Below are positions 34,406-42,833 of a stretch of DNA of 64,000 nucleotides, one piece after another. The position numbers were made by a program, and so were the translations under genes. The stretch covers positions 62,001 to 126,000 of the forward strand of contig JAHDVS010000002.1 of assembly GCA_023382435.1 (NCBI GenBank). Reading direction: 5' to 3'. This stretch comes from Thermoleophilia bacterium. Its GTDB lineage: Bacteria; Actinomycetota; Thermoleophilia; Gaiellales; Gaiellaceae. Positions within the stretch are counted from its first letter, which is position 1. The number at the start of each line of letters is the position of its first letter. Below the pieces are notes generated by a model that saw nothing but the letters and a program-made list of their open reading frames with translations, was not told the DNA's origin and made no database searches.

Positions 34406-35526
34406 TGGCCAGGCACAAGGGTCGCGGACTCGCGACGATCGAGTACCCCACCGGGATGAACCAGAGCGGCGATCTGACCCAGTCGTGGATCAAGCTCAAG
34501 CATGACGGTCGGGTCGACGTGCTCTCCGGCACGGTCGACATCGGGAACGGCTCGAAGACCGCGCACAGGCAGATCGTCGCCGCCGCGCTGGGCGTCCCGG
34601 TCGACTGGGTGACGGTCGACGTCTCCGACACCGACGCGTCGCCCTGGGACACCGGGACGTTCGCCTCGCGGTGCACGTTCATCGGCGGCAACGCGGTCAA
34701 GATCGCCGCGGAGCGGGTGCGCGAACGCGTGCTCGAGATCGCGGGCAAGATGCTCGAGATCGATCCCGCCGACCTGACGATCGAGGAGGGCGTGGTCTTC
34801 GCGAGAGGCGCCCCGGAAACGAACATCTCCGTTTCCGACGTCGCCCACGCTGCGACCTGGCAGCTCGGCGGCGAGCTGATCTCCGGCACCGGCACGTTCG
34901 TCAAGCCGTTCGCGAAGATCCTCGACCAGGAGACCGGCCGGATCGACCGCGACCCGCACGCGGCGCTCTCGTACGGGGCCTCCGTCGCCGAGATCGAGGT
35001 CGACGACGAGACCGGCGAGGTGCGAGTCGAGCGGTTCATCGAGGCCTACGACATCGGCTACGCGATCAACCCGACGATCGTCGAGGGCCAGATCCAGGGC
35101 GGCACGGTGATGGGCCTCGGCCTCGCCCTGCTCGAGGCCTCCTACCCCTACTACCCGAGTCCGGAGCACCGGGGAGCGGACTTCGCGAGCTACATGGCGC
35201 CCAGCATGGTCGACCTGCCGCAGATCGACTTCCTGTGCCTCGAGAACCCCTCGGTCGAGGGGCCGTTCGGCGCCAAGGCCTGCGGAGAGATGGCGAACAA
35301 CGGGCAGGGCCCGTCCGTCGCCGCGGCGATTCACGACGCTGTCGGCGTCTGGGTCACCGAGCTGCCGCTCACGCCGGAGCGCGTGCTCCGGGCGCTCGAG
35401 AAGAAGGCGGCGGGTGAGGACGCCCCCCGGGTCGACGGGAAATGGGTGATCTTCGACGAGGAGCTCTCGATCAACGCGGTGGGAGCTCCCGACGCAGACG
35501 TGAAGTTCACGTTCGATCCGTTCTAG
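34405..35526 (+). CDS. Mo hydroxylase large subunit, C-terminal half (split gene)
   Basis: 373 residues matching the second Mo-binding domain: the GTVDIGNGSKTAHRQI pterin contact, TGTFASRCTFIGGNAV, YAINPTIVEGQIQGG, and the catalytic Glu in FGAKACGEMANNGQGPSV. The start at 34405 (MARHKGRGLATIEYP) lacks any secretion signal. The one-base TGATG overlap with the first half suggests translational coupling and equal amounts of the two chains. An accidental frameshift is less likely, because each half begins and ends at domain borders. Confidence 0.85.
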   Translation: MARHKGRGLATIEYPTGMNQSGDLTQSWIKLKHDGRVDVLSGTVDIGNGSKTAHRQIVAAALGVPVDWVTVDVSDTDASPWDTGTFASRCTFIGGNAVKIAAERVRERVLEIAGKMLEIDPADLTIEEGVVFARGAPETNISVSDVAHAATWQLGGELISGTGTFVKPFAKILDQETGRIDRDPHAALSYGASVAEIEVDDETGEVRVERFIEAYDIGYAINPTIVEGQIQGGTVMGLGLALLEASYPYYPSPEHRGADFASYMAPSMVDLPQIDFLCLENPSVEGPFGAKACGEMANNGQGPSVAAAIHDAVGVWVTELPLTPERVLRALEKKAAGEDAPRVDGKWVIFDEELSINAVGAPDADVKFTFDPF

Positions 35527-35559
35527 ATCCTCTGACCACACCTTTTCCGAAGGAGACGC

Positions 35560-36033
35560 ATGAGCACGAATACGCCCGAAGCCCGTCTCGAGGCCCTGGG
35601 TCTGTCCCTGCCGCCACCACCGGCGGCGGTCGCGAACTACGTCGGGCTCGTGAGAGTCGGGCAGCTCGCTTTCGTGTCCGGGCACGGCCCCGTCGAGAAC
35701 GGCGAGCTGACGTTCATCGGCAAGCTCGGCCGCGACATGGACGTCGAGACCGGCCAGAAGGCGGCGCAGCTGACGATGCTGAACCTGCTCGCGACGCTCG
35801 CGGCCGAGATCGGCGGGCTCGACCGGGTCGAGCGGGTCGTCAAGCTGCTCGTCATGGTCAACTCCACCCCCGACTTCGCCGAGCAGCCGTTCGTCGCCAA
35901 CGGGGCGTCGGATCTCCTCGTCGAGATCTTCGGCCCCGAGCGGGGCCTGCATGCACGCTCGGCAATCGGCATGGGCGCGCTTCCTTTCGGGATCTCGGTG
36001 GAGATCGAGGGGATCTTCGAGGTTCGCGAGTAG
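35560..36033 (+). CDS. RidA family (YjgF/UK114) protein
   Basis: 157 residues, the longer RidA branch. The trimer-forming core includes FVSGHGPVENG and, near the end, ARSAIGMGALPFGISVEIE, with the Arg that binds the carboxylate of imine substrates. RidA proteins hydrolyse reactive enamine/imine intermediates to ketone plus ammonia. AAGGAG precedes the ATG. In an operon with a Mo hydroxylase, a NodB-fold hydrolase and an amine oxidase, it may deaminate a nitrogenous ring-cleavage product. Confidence 0.88.
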   Translation: MSTNTPEARLEALGLSLPPPPAAVANYVGLVRVGQLAFVSGHGPVENGELTFIGKLGRDMDVETGQKAAQLTMLNLLATLAAEIGGLDRVERVVKLLVMVNSTPDFAEQPFVANGASDLLVEIFGPERGLHARSAIGMGALPFGISVEIEGIFEVRE

Positions 36034-36067
36034 CCAAACGTCAGACGAGGAAAGAGGAGGCTTCACG

Positions 36068-36958
36068 ATGCCGAAGGGCTCGGTGTGTTTGAGCTTCGAC
36101 TTCGATGGGATGTCGCTCTGGATCGGCTCGTTCCAGTCGAACAACCCGAGCATGATCTCGAGAGGGGAGTTCGGGACGATCGGCCTCTCGCGGCTGCTCG
36201 CCCTGCTTCGCAAGCACGAGGCTCCGGCCACGTTCTTCGTGCCGGGCCACACGGCCCACTGCTACCCGGACCTCGTCAAGCAGATCGCTGACGAGGGCCA
36301 CGAGGTCGGCCATCACGGCTGGGTGCACGAGAACCCGGCCAAGCTCGAGCGGGCGGCGGAGCTCGAGGTGTTCGAGCGCGGATTCGAGGCGCTCGACCAC
36401 GCGATTGGCCAGCGCCCGGTCGGCTACCGCTCCGCCGCCTGGGACTTCAGCCCGAACTCGATCGAGATCCTGCTCGGCTTCGGCTTCCTCTACGACTCGA
36501 GCTGCATGGCCAACGACTTCTACCCGTACTACCTCCGCCAGGGCGACAGGTGGTCGACCACGGAGCCCTACGTCTTCGGCAGCATCGTCGACCTGGTCGA
36601 GGTCCCGCCGAGCTGGGGGCTCGACGACTTCCCGCCGCTCGAGTACGTCTGGGGCGCGAACGGGGGCCCGATGACGCCGTCCCACGTCCGGGAGCTGTGG
36701 CAGGGAGAGTTCGACTACATGGTCGCGAACTGCCCCGGCGGCGTCTACAACCTCACGTGCCACCCGCAGTTCATCGGCCGCGGCGCACGGATCACGATGC
36801 TCGAGCAGCTGATCGAGCACATGAAGGCAGCCGACGTCGCCTTCGAGCGCCTCCGCGACGTCGCGGAGCGCTTCAAGAAGGAGAACCCGGTCGAGGCCTG
36901 GATCAAGGCCAACCCGCACCGGACCGGAGCGACGGCCCGCCCGCCCGCCGCCGGCTAG
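36068..36958 (+). CDS. NodB/PuuE-fold polysaccharide-deacetylase-like hydrolase
   Basis: 296 residues. The NodB motifs are present: SFDFDG (Asp pair, residues 9-14), HEVGHHGWVH (metal His pair), YRSAAWDFSP and TCHPQFIGRG with the late catalytic His. There is no signal peptide, which argues against a cell-wall deacetylase and for the cytoplasmic branch that includes PuuE allantoinase-type and cyclic imidase enzymes acting on C-N bonds. A strong ribosome site (AGGAGG) precedes ATG 36068. The neighbouring Mo hydroxylase and RidA fit breakdown of a nitrogen heterocycle or cyclic amide. Confidence 0.8.
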   Translation: MPKGSVCLSFDFDGMSLWIGSFQSNNPSMISRGEFGTIGLSRLLALLRKHEAPATFFVPGHTAHCYPDLVKQIADEGHEVGHHGWVHENPAKLERAAELEVFERGFEALDHAIGQRPVGYRSAAWDFSPNSIEILLGFGFLYDSSCMANDFYPYYLRQGDRWSTTEPYVFGSIVDLVEVPPSWGLDDFPPLEYVWGANGGPMTPSHVRELWQGEFDYMVANCPGGVYNLTCHPQFIGRGARITMLEQLIEHMKAADVAFERLRDVAERFKKENPVEAWIKANPHRTGATARPPAAG

Positions 36959-37018
36959 CGCGGCGTCGGGCGGCCCCGCGGCCGGAGATCGTCAAACCAC
37001 CGAGCGAGGAGATCGGAG

Positions 37019-38185
37019 ATGGGATCGCAGCCGGAGGTCGTCGTCGTCGGCGCCGGGATCGCAGGAGCGTCGACGGCCTTCCACCTGGCCGAGCGCGGCG
37101 CGAGCGTCACCCTGCTCGAGCGCTCGACGCCGGCCTCCGGCCCGTCCGGCCGGTCGGGCGCGCTCTCGCACGCGTTCTACTTCATGCCCGAGCTCTCCCA
37201 GCTCGCTCGCGACGGCACGAGCTTCCTCCGCACGATGCCCGAGCGGATCGGCCAGCCCTCGGACTTCCGCGAGGTCGGCCTGCTCTGGGGCTTCGGGGAG
37301 GCGCTCGCGGCCGACGTCGAGCGAACGGTCGAGCGAGTCCGGGCCGAGGGCACCGAGCTCGAGACCCTGACGCCCGAGCAGATGCTCGAGCTAGCCCCGG
37401 GCTTCACCGCCGACGGCCTCGCCGTCGCGATGTGGGAGCCGACGGCCGGCTACGCCGACCCCGCGGCCGCCACGGCGGGGATCGTCACCGCGGCCAGGGA
37501 GCGCGGCGCCACCGTCCGCCTGAACACCCCGATCGCGCGGCTCGTCGCGAACGGCTCGCGGGTGACGGGCGTCGAGACCCGCGACGGCGAGCGGATCGAG
37601 GCCGGGACGGTCGTGCTGGCAACCGGCCCCTGGACGCGGCCGCTGCTCGAGGAGATCGGGATCTCGCTGCCGCTGACGATGGAGCGGCACTCGATCATGG
37701 CGCTCGACGTCCCGGATCGCGCTCGCGAGGTGCTGCCGTTCACGTGGTGCGACGACACGCTCGTCCACTACGCGCGCCCGGACGGCGAGCACCGCGTGCT
37801 GATCGGGAGCTGGGCCGGCGGCGGCACCGGCTACCGCCACCCGGACGTTCCCCGCTCGGAAGTGACGAACCCGGATGTCTACCAGGGAAGCGTGAGCGAC
37901 CGCGAGGCGGCCTGGGTCCTGGAGCTGATGGTGCCGCGGGCGCCCGGCCTGGCCGACCTGCCGCTCGGGCGCGGCTGGGCGTGCGTGTACGACATGAGCC
38001 CCGACGACGCCCCCGTGATCGGCCCGGTCGCGGGCACCGAGGGCCTCGTCGTCGTCGCCGGCTCGAGCGGCCACGGCTTCAAGCTCGGGCCGGCGATCGG
38101 CGAGCAGGTCGCCCGACTCGTCACGACCGGGGAGGCGCCTCTGCTCGCCCCCTTCTCCCCGGATCGGTTCGCGAGCGGCAGCTAG
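37019..38185 (+). CDS. FAD-dependent amine/amino-acid oxidase (DAO family)
   Basis: 388 residues. The dinucleotide motif VVVGAGIAGASTAFHLAERG is at residues 8-27, with E about 30 residues on (LLERS), and the C-terminal VVVAGSSGHGFKLGPAIG is the second FAD contact of the DadA/sarcosine oxidase/glycine oxidase group. It would oxidise an N-methyl or secondary amine or a D-amino acid. The start has GAGGAG upstream. Its TAG overlaps the TAG of the convergent corrinoid activator gene (CTAG at 38182-38185). Given the methyl-transfer genes nearby, a sarcosine-type substrate is attractive but unproven. Confidence 0.85.
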   Translation: MGSQPEVVVVGAGIAGASTAFHLAERGASVTLLERSTPASGPSGRSGALSHAFYFMPELSQLARDGTSFLRTMPERIGQPSDFREVGLLWGFGEALAADVERTVERVRAEGTELETLTPEQMLELAPGFTADGLAVAMWEPTAGYADPAAATAGIVTAARERGATVRLNTPIARLVANGSRVTGVETRDGERIEAGTVVLATGPWTRPLLEEIGISLPLTMERHSIMALDVPDRAREVLPFTWCDDTLVHYARPDGEHRVLIGSWAGGGTGYRHPDVPRSEVTNPDVYQGSVSDREAAWVLELMVPRAPGLADLPLGRGWACVYDMSPDDAPVIGPVAGTEGLVVVAGSSGHGFKLGPAIGEQVARLVTTGEAPLLAPFSPDRFASGS

Positions 38186-40062
38186 TCCGGGAAGGCGAGC
38201 TCGCCGACGAAGCGGTCGTTGAAGTCGGCCCGATCGGACAGCTCGACGTACTCGACCTCGTCGAGCAGCGCGGTCGCGGCGTGGCGCTCCTGGAGCGACA
38301 GCAGGGCCATCTTCGCCCCCTCCCCGGCGAGGTTGCCGGCCGGGACGATCCGCGCCAGCGGCAGGCGCGGAACGAGCCCGATCGTGACGGAGCTCGCGGG
38401 CGACAGGTAGGAGCCGAACGAGCCGGCGAGCAGGACCTGCTGGACATCCCCTTCACCGGCGCCGAGCTCGTCGAGCAGGATCCGCCACCCGGTCGCGATC
38501 GCCGCCTTCGCGAACTGCAGCTCGCGCACGTCGCGCTGCGACAGGTAGAGAGACCGCTCGACGTCCCCCTCCCCGCCCCGCCAGTGGAGCACGAAGATGC
38601 GCTCGCCGTCGCCGCGCGCAACCAGGCGGCGGGCGAGCGCGGGCGCGATCCGCGCGGCCTGCTCGTCCGGGACGAAGCGCCCGGACGAGTCGAGCAGCCC
38701 GGCCCGGTGGAGCTCCGCGGCGGCGTCGACGAGGCCGGAGCCGCAGATCCCGACCGGCTCGACGTCGCCGATCACCCCGAGCTCGAGCTCGTCGCCCGCG
38801 ACGCGGACGACCTCGACCGCGCCTTCGGCGGCCCGCATACCGCAGCGGATCTGCGCCGCCTCGAACGCCGGCCCGGCGGGCGCCGCGGTGCAGACGAGAC
38901 GCTCGGCCGAGCCCAGCGCGAGCTCGCAGTTCGTGCCGACGTCGATGAAGAGGCGCAGCCGGCGGTCGCGGCTCATGCCGCTCGCGAGCAATCCGGCGAC
39001 GATGTCTCCGCCCACGTAGGCGCCCATGGCCGGGAAGACGGTTGCGCGCGCCCGGGGGTGGAGCGAGAGGCCGAGCTCGGAGGCGTCGAGCCCGGGGTAG
39101 GTTCGCGCGGCGAGAGCGAACGGCGCCACTCCGAGCGGCTCGGGGTCGATCCCGAGCGCGAGCTGGGTCATCGTCGCGTTGCCGGCAAGCGCGACCTCGT
39201 GCACCTGCGCCGGGTCGACCCCGCCCTGCTCGCAGACCTCCGTGGCGAGCTCCTGGAGGGTCTCCGCCGCGGCCGTCCGCAGCCGGCCGAGCGCCCCAGG
39301 ATCGAGCATCGTCGCGGAGATCCGGGAGATCACGTCGGCGCCGAACGGCTGCTGGCGGTTCAGCATCGAGCGCACCGCGACGGGAGTTCCCGTCGCGAGG
39401 TCGAGCAACGTCGCCACGACCGTGGTCGTGCCGAGGTCGAATGCGATCGCGTGGAGGCGGCCGGTCGTGTCGCCCGGCTCGACGTCGACCAGCAGATCGT
39501 CGACGACCACGCAGGTGACAGCGAAGCGGGACTCGCGCAGGACGCGCGGGAGCCGCCGCAGGACGTCGACGCTCACGCGCAGCTCGAGGTCGTCGAGGGC
39601 GTCGTGGATCCGTTCGAGATCGGAGCGCTGGTCGGCGAGAGTCGGCTCGTCCAGCTCGACGAATCGCTTCTGGAGCGCGGGCCGGAGGATCACCTGACGC
39701 CCGGCGCCGACGGTTGCAGCCTTGGGCCTCGTCACGAGCGGCGGCACGTCGACGACGAGGTCGCAGCGAGCCTCCGCCCTGCAGGCGAGGCGCCAGCCCG
39801 CGGCGAGCTCCTCCTCGCCGTAGGCGCGCTCGTCGAGCGACGAGGCCGGGACGTGCCCGTCGATCACCCGGACGCGGCACTTGCTGCACGTCCCGTGGCC
39901 GCCGCAGGTCGAGTCGATCGCGATCCCGTTCCAGGAGGCCGCGTCGAAGACGGAGACCCCGGCGGGCACGCGAACGGCGACCCCCGAGGGCTCGAATCGA
40001 AGCTCGACCCGGCTGGAGCGCTCCTCCACGCTCGGTCCGCCCGGAGCGACCGCGCCCGTCAC
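38182..40062 (-). CDS. Corrinoid reductive activator (ferredoxin-ASKHA, RamA/DUF4445-like)
   Basis: 626 residues from GTG 40062. The N-terminal ferredoxin domain has a 2Fe-2S set C53, C59, C62 and C94 (STCGGHGTCSKC, then RLACRAE). The ASKHA ATPase core follows: FDLGTTTVVATLLD, LAGNATMTQLALGIDPEPLG, FIDVGTNCELALG, LLAGSFGSYL. This plan is that of COG3894 activators, which use ATP and an electron to return inactive Co(II) corrinoid to Co(I). The start lies 4 bases after the stop of the corrinoid protein gene, its natural partner. The residues expected for the nucleotide site are intact. Confidence 0.9.
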   Translation of the reverse strand: MTGAVAPGGPSVEERSSRVELRFEPSGVAVRVPAGVSVFDAASWNGIAIDSTCGGHGTCSKCRVRVIDGHVPASSLDERAYGEEELAAGWRLACRAEARCDLVVDVPPLVTRPKAATVGAGRQVILRPALQKRFVELDEPTLADQRSDLERIHDALDDLELRVSVDVLRRLPRVLRESRFAVTCVVVDDLLVDVEPGDTTGRLHAIAFDLGTTTVVATLLDLATGTPVAVRSMLNRQQPFGADVISRISATMLDPGALGRLRTAAAETLQELATEVCEQGGVDPAQVHEVALAGNATMTQLALGIDPEPLGVAPFALAARTYPGLDASELGLSLHPRARATVFPAMGAYVGGDIVAGLLASGMSRDRRLRLFIDVGTNCELALGSAERLVCTAAPAGPAFEAAQIRCGMRAAEGAVEVVRVAGDELELGVIGDVEPVGICGSGLVDAAAELHRAGLLDSSGRFVPDEQAARIAPALARRLVARGDGERIFVLHWRGGEGDVERSLYLSQRDVRELQFAKAAIATGWRILLDELGAGEGDVQQVLLAGSFGSYLSPASSVTIGLVPRLPLARIVPAGNLAGEGAKMALLSLQERHAATALLDEVEYVELSDRADFNDRFVGELAFPD

Positions 40063-40066
40063 CCGC

Positions 40067-40732
40067 TCAGGCGGTCGCGAGCGCCCGGCGCGCGTCCAGG
40101 AGCTCCTTGGCCAGCTTCGTCGCAGACGCCGCATCGGGCGCGTAGCCGTCGGCGCCGATCGCGTCCGCGTACTCCTGGGTCACGGGAGCACCGCCGACCA
40201 GGACGATCACGTCGTCTCTCAGACCGGCCTGCTCGATCGCCGCGATGTTGACCTTGAACATGGGCATCGTCGTCGTGAGAAAAGCGGAGAAGCCGACGAC
40301 GTCGGGCTCGTGCTCGCGGATCGCCTCCACGAACGTCTCGGGGGCGATCTGGACGCCCAGGTCGACCACCTTGAAGCCGGCGCCCTCGAGCATGATGTCG
40401 ACGAGGTTCTTGCCGATGTCGTGCACGTCGCCCTTGACCGTCCCCATCAGGAACGTGCCGACGACCTCGCTCCCGGTGTCGGCGAGCAGCGGCCGCAGGA
40501 TGTCGAGCGCGGCCGTCATCGCGCGGCCGGCGATCAGCATCTCCGGGACGAAGAAGTCGCCGCGCTCGAACCGTGCGCCGACCTCCTCGAGCGCGGGGAT
40601 GAGGGCGTCGAAGAGCAGCGTCTCCGGGCCGATCGCGGCGGCGAGCCCCTCCTCGGTCAGCTCGACGACGGCGAGCTTGTTGCCCGACAGGGTCTCGTCG
40701 TAGAGCCGCTGCAGGATCTCCTGGTCGTTCAT
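40067..40732 (-). CDS. Corrinoid (B12-binding) methyl-carrier protein, MtaC-like
   Basis: 221 residues. A helical cap (residues 1-85) is followed by the Rossmann-like B12 domain with the lower-ligand motif GDVHDIGKNLV (D102-x-H104-x-x-G107) and the nucleotide-tail contacts VLVGGAPVTQEYADAIGADG. It is the small stand-alone carrier of methanol/methylamine/O-demethylase systems and not methionine synthase. It overlaps the IclR gene by ATGA (40729-40732) and is followed by its activator. The methyl-donating enzyme is probably the divergent UroD-type protein at 41664. Confidence 0.92.
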   Translation of the reverse strand: MNDQEILQRLYDETLSGNKLAVVELTEEGLAAAIGPETLLFDALIPALEEVGARFERGDFFVPEMLIAGRAMTAALDILRPLLADTGSEVVGTFLMGTVKGDVHDIGKNLVDIMLEGAGFKVVDLGVQIAPETFVEAIREHEPDVVGFSAFLTTTMPMFKVNIAAIEQAGLRDDVIVLVGGAPVTQEYADAIGADGYAPDAASATKLAKELLDARRALATA

Positions 40733-41502
40733 GCCGTTCCCTCTCCTTCCTGATGACAGAGCTTGATGTGCGCCGAGAGCGCAGCGGCGGCCTCGACGAC
40801 CCGGCGTGAGAGCTCGGCCAGCCGCCCGCGGGACGTCCGCACCGTCGGCGCAGAGACCGAGATCCCGGCGATCACCGTCCCGCGCGCGCCGCGCACCGGC
40901 GCCGCGGTCGAGCAGAGCCCGGCCTCGAGCTCCTCCCACGTCGTCGCGTACCCCTGGCGCCTGACCTGGTCGAGCTCGGCGAGCAGGCGCTCGACGCTCG
41001 TGATCGTGTTCGGCCCGAGCTTCGCGAGCCGCCCGAACGGCGGTTGGGCGGCGCCGAAGGCCATGAACACCTTCCCGAGCGACGAGGCGTGCGCGGGGAT
41101 CCGCGCGCCGACCCAGTTGCCCGCCCCGAGCGCGTGCGTCGAGTCGATCTGCGCGAGTCGCGCGACGCCCCCCGGCGTCGGGATCGCGACGTTGGCCGTC
41201 TCACCCGTCTCCCTGCCGAGCTCCTCGAGGAACGGCCAGGCGAGCGTGGCAAGATCACCCACGCTCGCGTCCCGGCGCGCGTACTCGACGAGCACCGGGC
41301 CGGGCCGGAAGCCCCCGCCCCGCCGCCGCTGGGCAAGCCCGTTGCGCTCGAGCGCCCTGAGCAGGCGCGCCGCCGTCGACTTCGGCAGCTGCGTCTCCCG
41401 CATCACGCCCGCGAGCGTCACGGGCTCCTCGGTCGCGACGAGCCGCACGAGGATCCGCGCGGCGCGGTCGATTGCCTGGGCGCCTTCCTCTCCTGTTGCC
41501 AT
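40729..41502 (-). CDS. IclR family transcriptional regulator
   Basis: 257 residues. The N-terminal winged helix (TQLPKSTAARLLRALERNGL) is followed by the IclR effector domain (IPAHASSLGKVFMAF, ATTWEELEAGLCSTAAPVRG, AGISVSAPTVR). I place the start at ATG 41502, not at the longer GTG 41520, because a TATTAT -10 box inside the palindrome CCATAATATGG lies 6 bases before it, predicting a leaderless message. It heads the operon with the corrinoid protein and activator and sits opposite the UroD/dehydratase operon. It is probably autoregulated through the sites at 41507-41599. Confidence 0.9.
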   Translation of the reverse strand: MATGEEGAQAIDRAARILVRLVATEEPVTLAGVMRETQLPKSTAARLLRALERNGLAQRRRGGGFRPGPVLVEYARRDASVGDLATLAWPFLEELGRETGETANVAIPTPGGVARLAQIDSTHALGAGNWVGARIPAHASSLGKVFMAFGAAQPPFGRLAKLGPNTITSVERLLAELDQVRRQGYATTWEELEAGLCSTAAPVRGARGTVIAGISVSAPTVRTSRGRLAELSRRVVEAAAALSAHIKLCHQEGEGTA

Positions 41503-41506
41503 AGTC

Positions 41507-41524
41507 CCATAATATGGCACTCTT
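41507..41524. promoter_or_regulatory. IclR operator-like site over the iclR -10 box
   Basis: CCATAATATGG (41507-41517) is a near-perfect palindrome, and ATATGGCACTCTT (41512-41524) is repeated exactly at 41587-41599. TATTAT on the minus strand (41514-41509) is a good -10 box for the IclR gene, and TTGACG (41539-41534) a possible -35. A bound regulator would block this promoter. Confidence 0.6.
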
Positions 41525-41583
41525 GACCCGCATCGTCAACACCAGTCCTGCGAACGCGCTAAGATCGATCCTCGTTTGGTGCC

Positions 41584-41599
41584 GCCATATGGCACTCTT
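41584..41599. promoter_or_regulatory. IclR operator-like site before the methyltransferase operon
   Basis: GCCATATGGC (41584-41593) is a perfect 10-base palindrome inside the second copy of ATATGGCACTCTT (41587-41599). The copies are 75 bases apart, about seven helical turns. It overlaps the -35 region for the -10 box TAGCCT at 41610-41615, about 49 bases ahead of the methyltransferase start. Confidence 0.6.
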
Positions 41600-41663
41600 C
41601 CGGGCGAGCTAGCCTGTCGGAGGGCAGACCCTTCGCCCCCAGCCGAGGAGCAAAGGAGAGATC

Positions 41664-42833
41664 GTGAAGACCGCCGAGCGCACACGCATCGCCTTCGAGC
41701 GAGGCACCCCCGACCGCGTGCCCGTCCACTGCTGGCTGGGCCTCCCGCTGATCAAGAAGCTCCGGCGCCCGGACCAGTCGTTCCTCGACCTGTTCGAGCT
41801 CTGGATCGACGATCCGCTGGGCTCGATCGTGAAGATGCAGGCCGACCTCGGCCTCGACCCGATGATCACGACGTACAGCCAGCACATCGGCGAGCACGAG
41901 ATCTGGCCGCGAATGCTGTTCGCGCGCCCGCTCGAGACCGACTCCTGGGCCGAGACGATCGAGGAGTCGGGCCGCGGCGACGGCTGGCGCGAGCACCACC
42001 ACACGATCCGCACGCCGGACGGTGGCCTCGACTACTCCTACCGCACGGAGGACGGGTTCGGGACCTCCTGCCACGACTTCCTGCTCAAAGGCGACGAGCC
42101 GGAACGGAAGCTGCCCGCGCTCCGCCACTTCCCCTCGCCCGAGACGTTCGACATGTCGGTGCTCGCGGGCATGGTCGAGAAAGTAGGCGACGAAGCCTGG
42201 TGGCTCCACCACGTGGTCGGACCCTGGGACATGGCCGCGGAGATCCGCGGTCTGGTCGACCTCTCGATGGACGTGTACGACCGCCCCGCCTTCGTGCACG
42301 AGTTGATGCGCTTCTGCACGGACTGGCTGAAGGGCTTCTACCTGCGGCTCGGCGAGACCGGGATCCACTCGATCTCGATGAACGAGACCTGGGTCGGCGT
42401 CGGCGTCGCGCCCGAGCACTTCCGCGAGTTCATGCAACCCTACGAGACGGAGTGCGTCCGGGCCGCGCACGAGGCCGGCTACCTCGTCAGCTTCCACAAC
42501 TGCGGGCGGGCGACGCTGATCCTCGAGGACATGGCCGCCACCGGTCCGGACGCGATCGAGACGCTCACCTCGGATCGCTCGTCGGGAGACGTCGACCTCG
42601 CCGACGCGAAGAGGCGGATCGGCGACCGCGTCTGCCTGTTCGGGGGCTTCAACGAGCACCTCCTCCACGAGGCGGACGAGCGGGCGGTCAAGGAGGAGGT
42701 GGCGCGCTGCCTCGACGCGGCGATGGCGGGCGGCGGCTACGTGCTGCGCTCGACCGGCCAGCTCTTCGACGCCAAGCCCGGGCTGATCGAGGTCATGTGC
42801 GAGACGGCGCGCGAGCTCGGCCGTTATCGATGA
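41664..42833 (+). CDS. UroD-fold methyltransferase-like protein (corrinoid partner)
   Basis: 389 residues, longer than HemE or MtaA. The zinc half-motif H278/C280 is present ([11 protein letters not shown]), but where MtaA-like enzymes carry a third Cys ligand this one reads [13 protein letters not shown], so the metal site is altered. The [23 protein letters not shown] stretch is typical of the COG0407 methyltransferase-I branch. GTG start with ribosome site GGAG. Its divergent position to a corrinoid protein and activator, with shared palindromes, marks it as the likely substrate-demethylating enzyme. Its stop overlaps the xylonate-dehydratase-like gene (ATGA), tying it to sugar acids. Confidence 0.8.
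   Translation: MKTAERTRIAFERGTPDRVPVHCWLGLPLIKKLRRPDQSFLDLFELWIDDPLGSIVKMQADLGLDPMITTYSQHIGEHEIWPRMLFARPLETDSWAETIEESGRGDGWREHHHTIRTPDGGLDYSYRTEDGFGTSCHDFLLKGDEPERKLPALRHFPSPETFDMSVLAGMVEKVGDEAWWLHHVVGPWDMAAEIRGLVDLSMDVYDRPAFVHELMRFCTDWLKGFYLRLGETGIHSISMNETWVGVGVAPEHFREFMQPYETECVRAAHEAGYLVSFHNCGRATLILEDMAATGPDAIETLTSDRSSGDVDLADAKRRIGDRVCLFGGFNEHLLHEADERAVKEEVARCLDAAMAGGGYVLRSTGQLFDAKPGLIEVMCETARELGRYR

Noticed and set aside
33017-35526. Frameshifted pseudogene of a single Mo subunit.
   Set aside because: Both halves are full of conserved motifs, divide at a domain border and are joined by the TGATG coupling seen elsewhere in the window; a read error is not fully excluded.
36550-40251. Very long plus-strand open frame (over 1200 codons) running through the hydrolase, oxidase and corrinoid activator region.
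   Set aside because: It is antisense or out of frame to four well-recognised genes and has the Arg/Pro/Gly-rich composition of GC-rich shadow frames.
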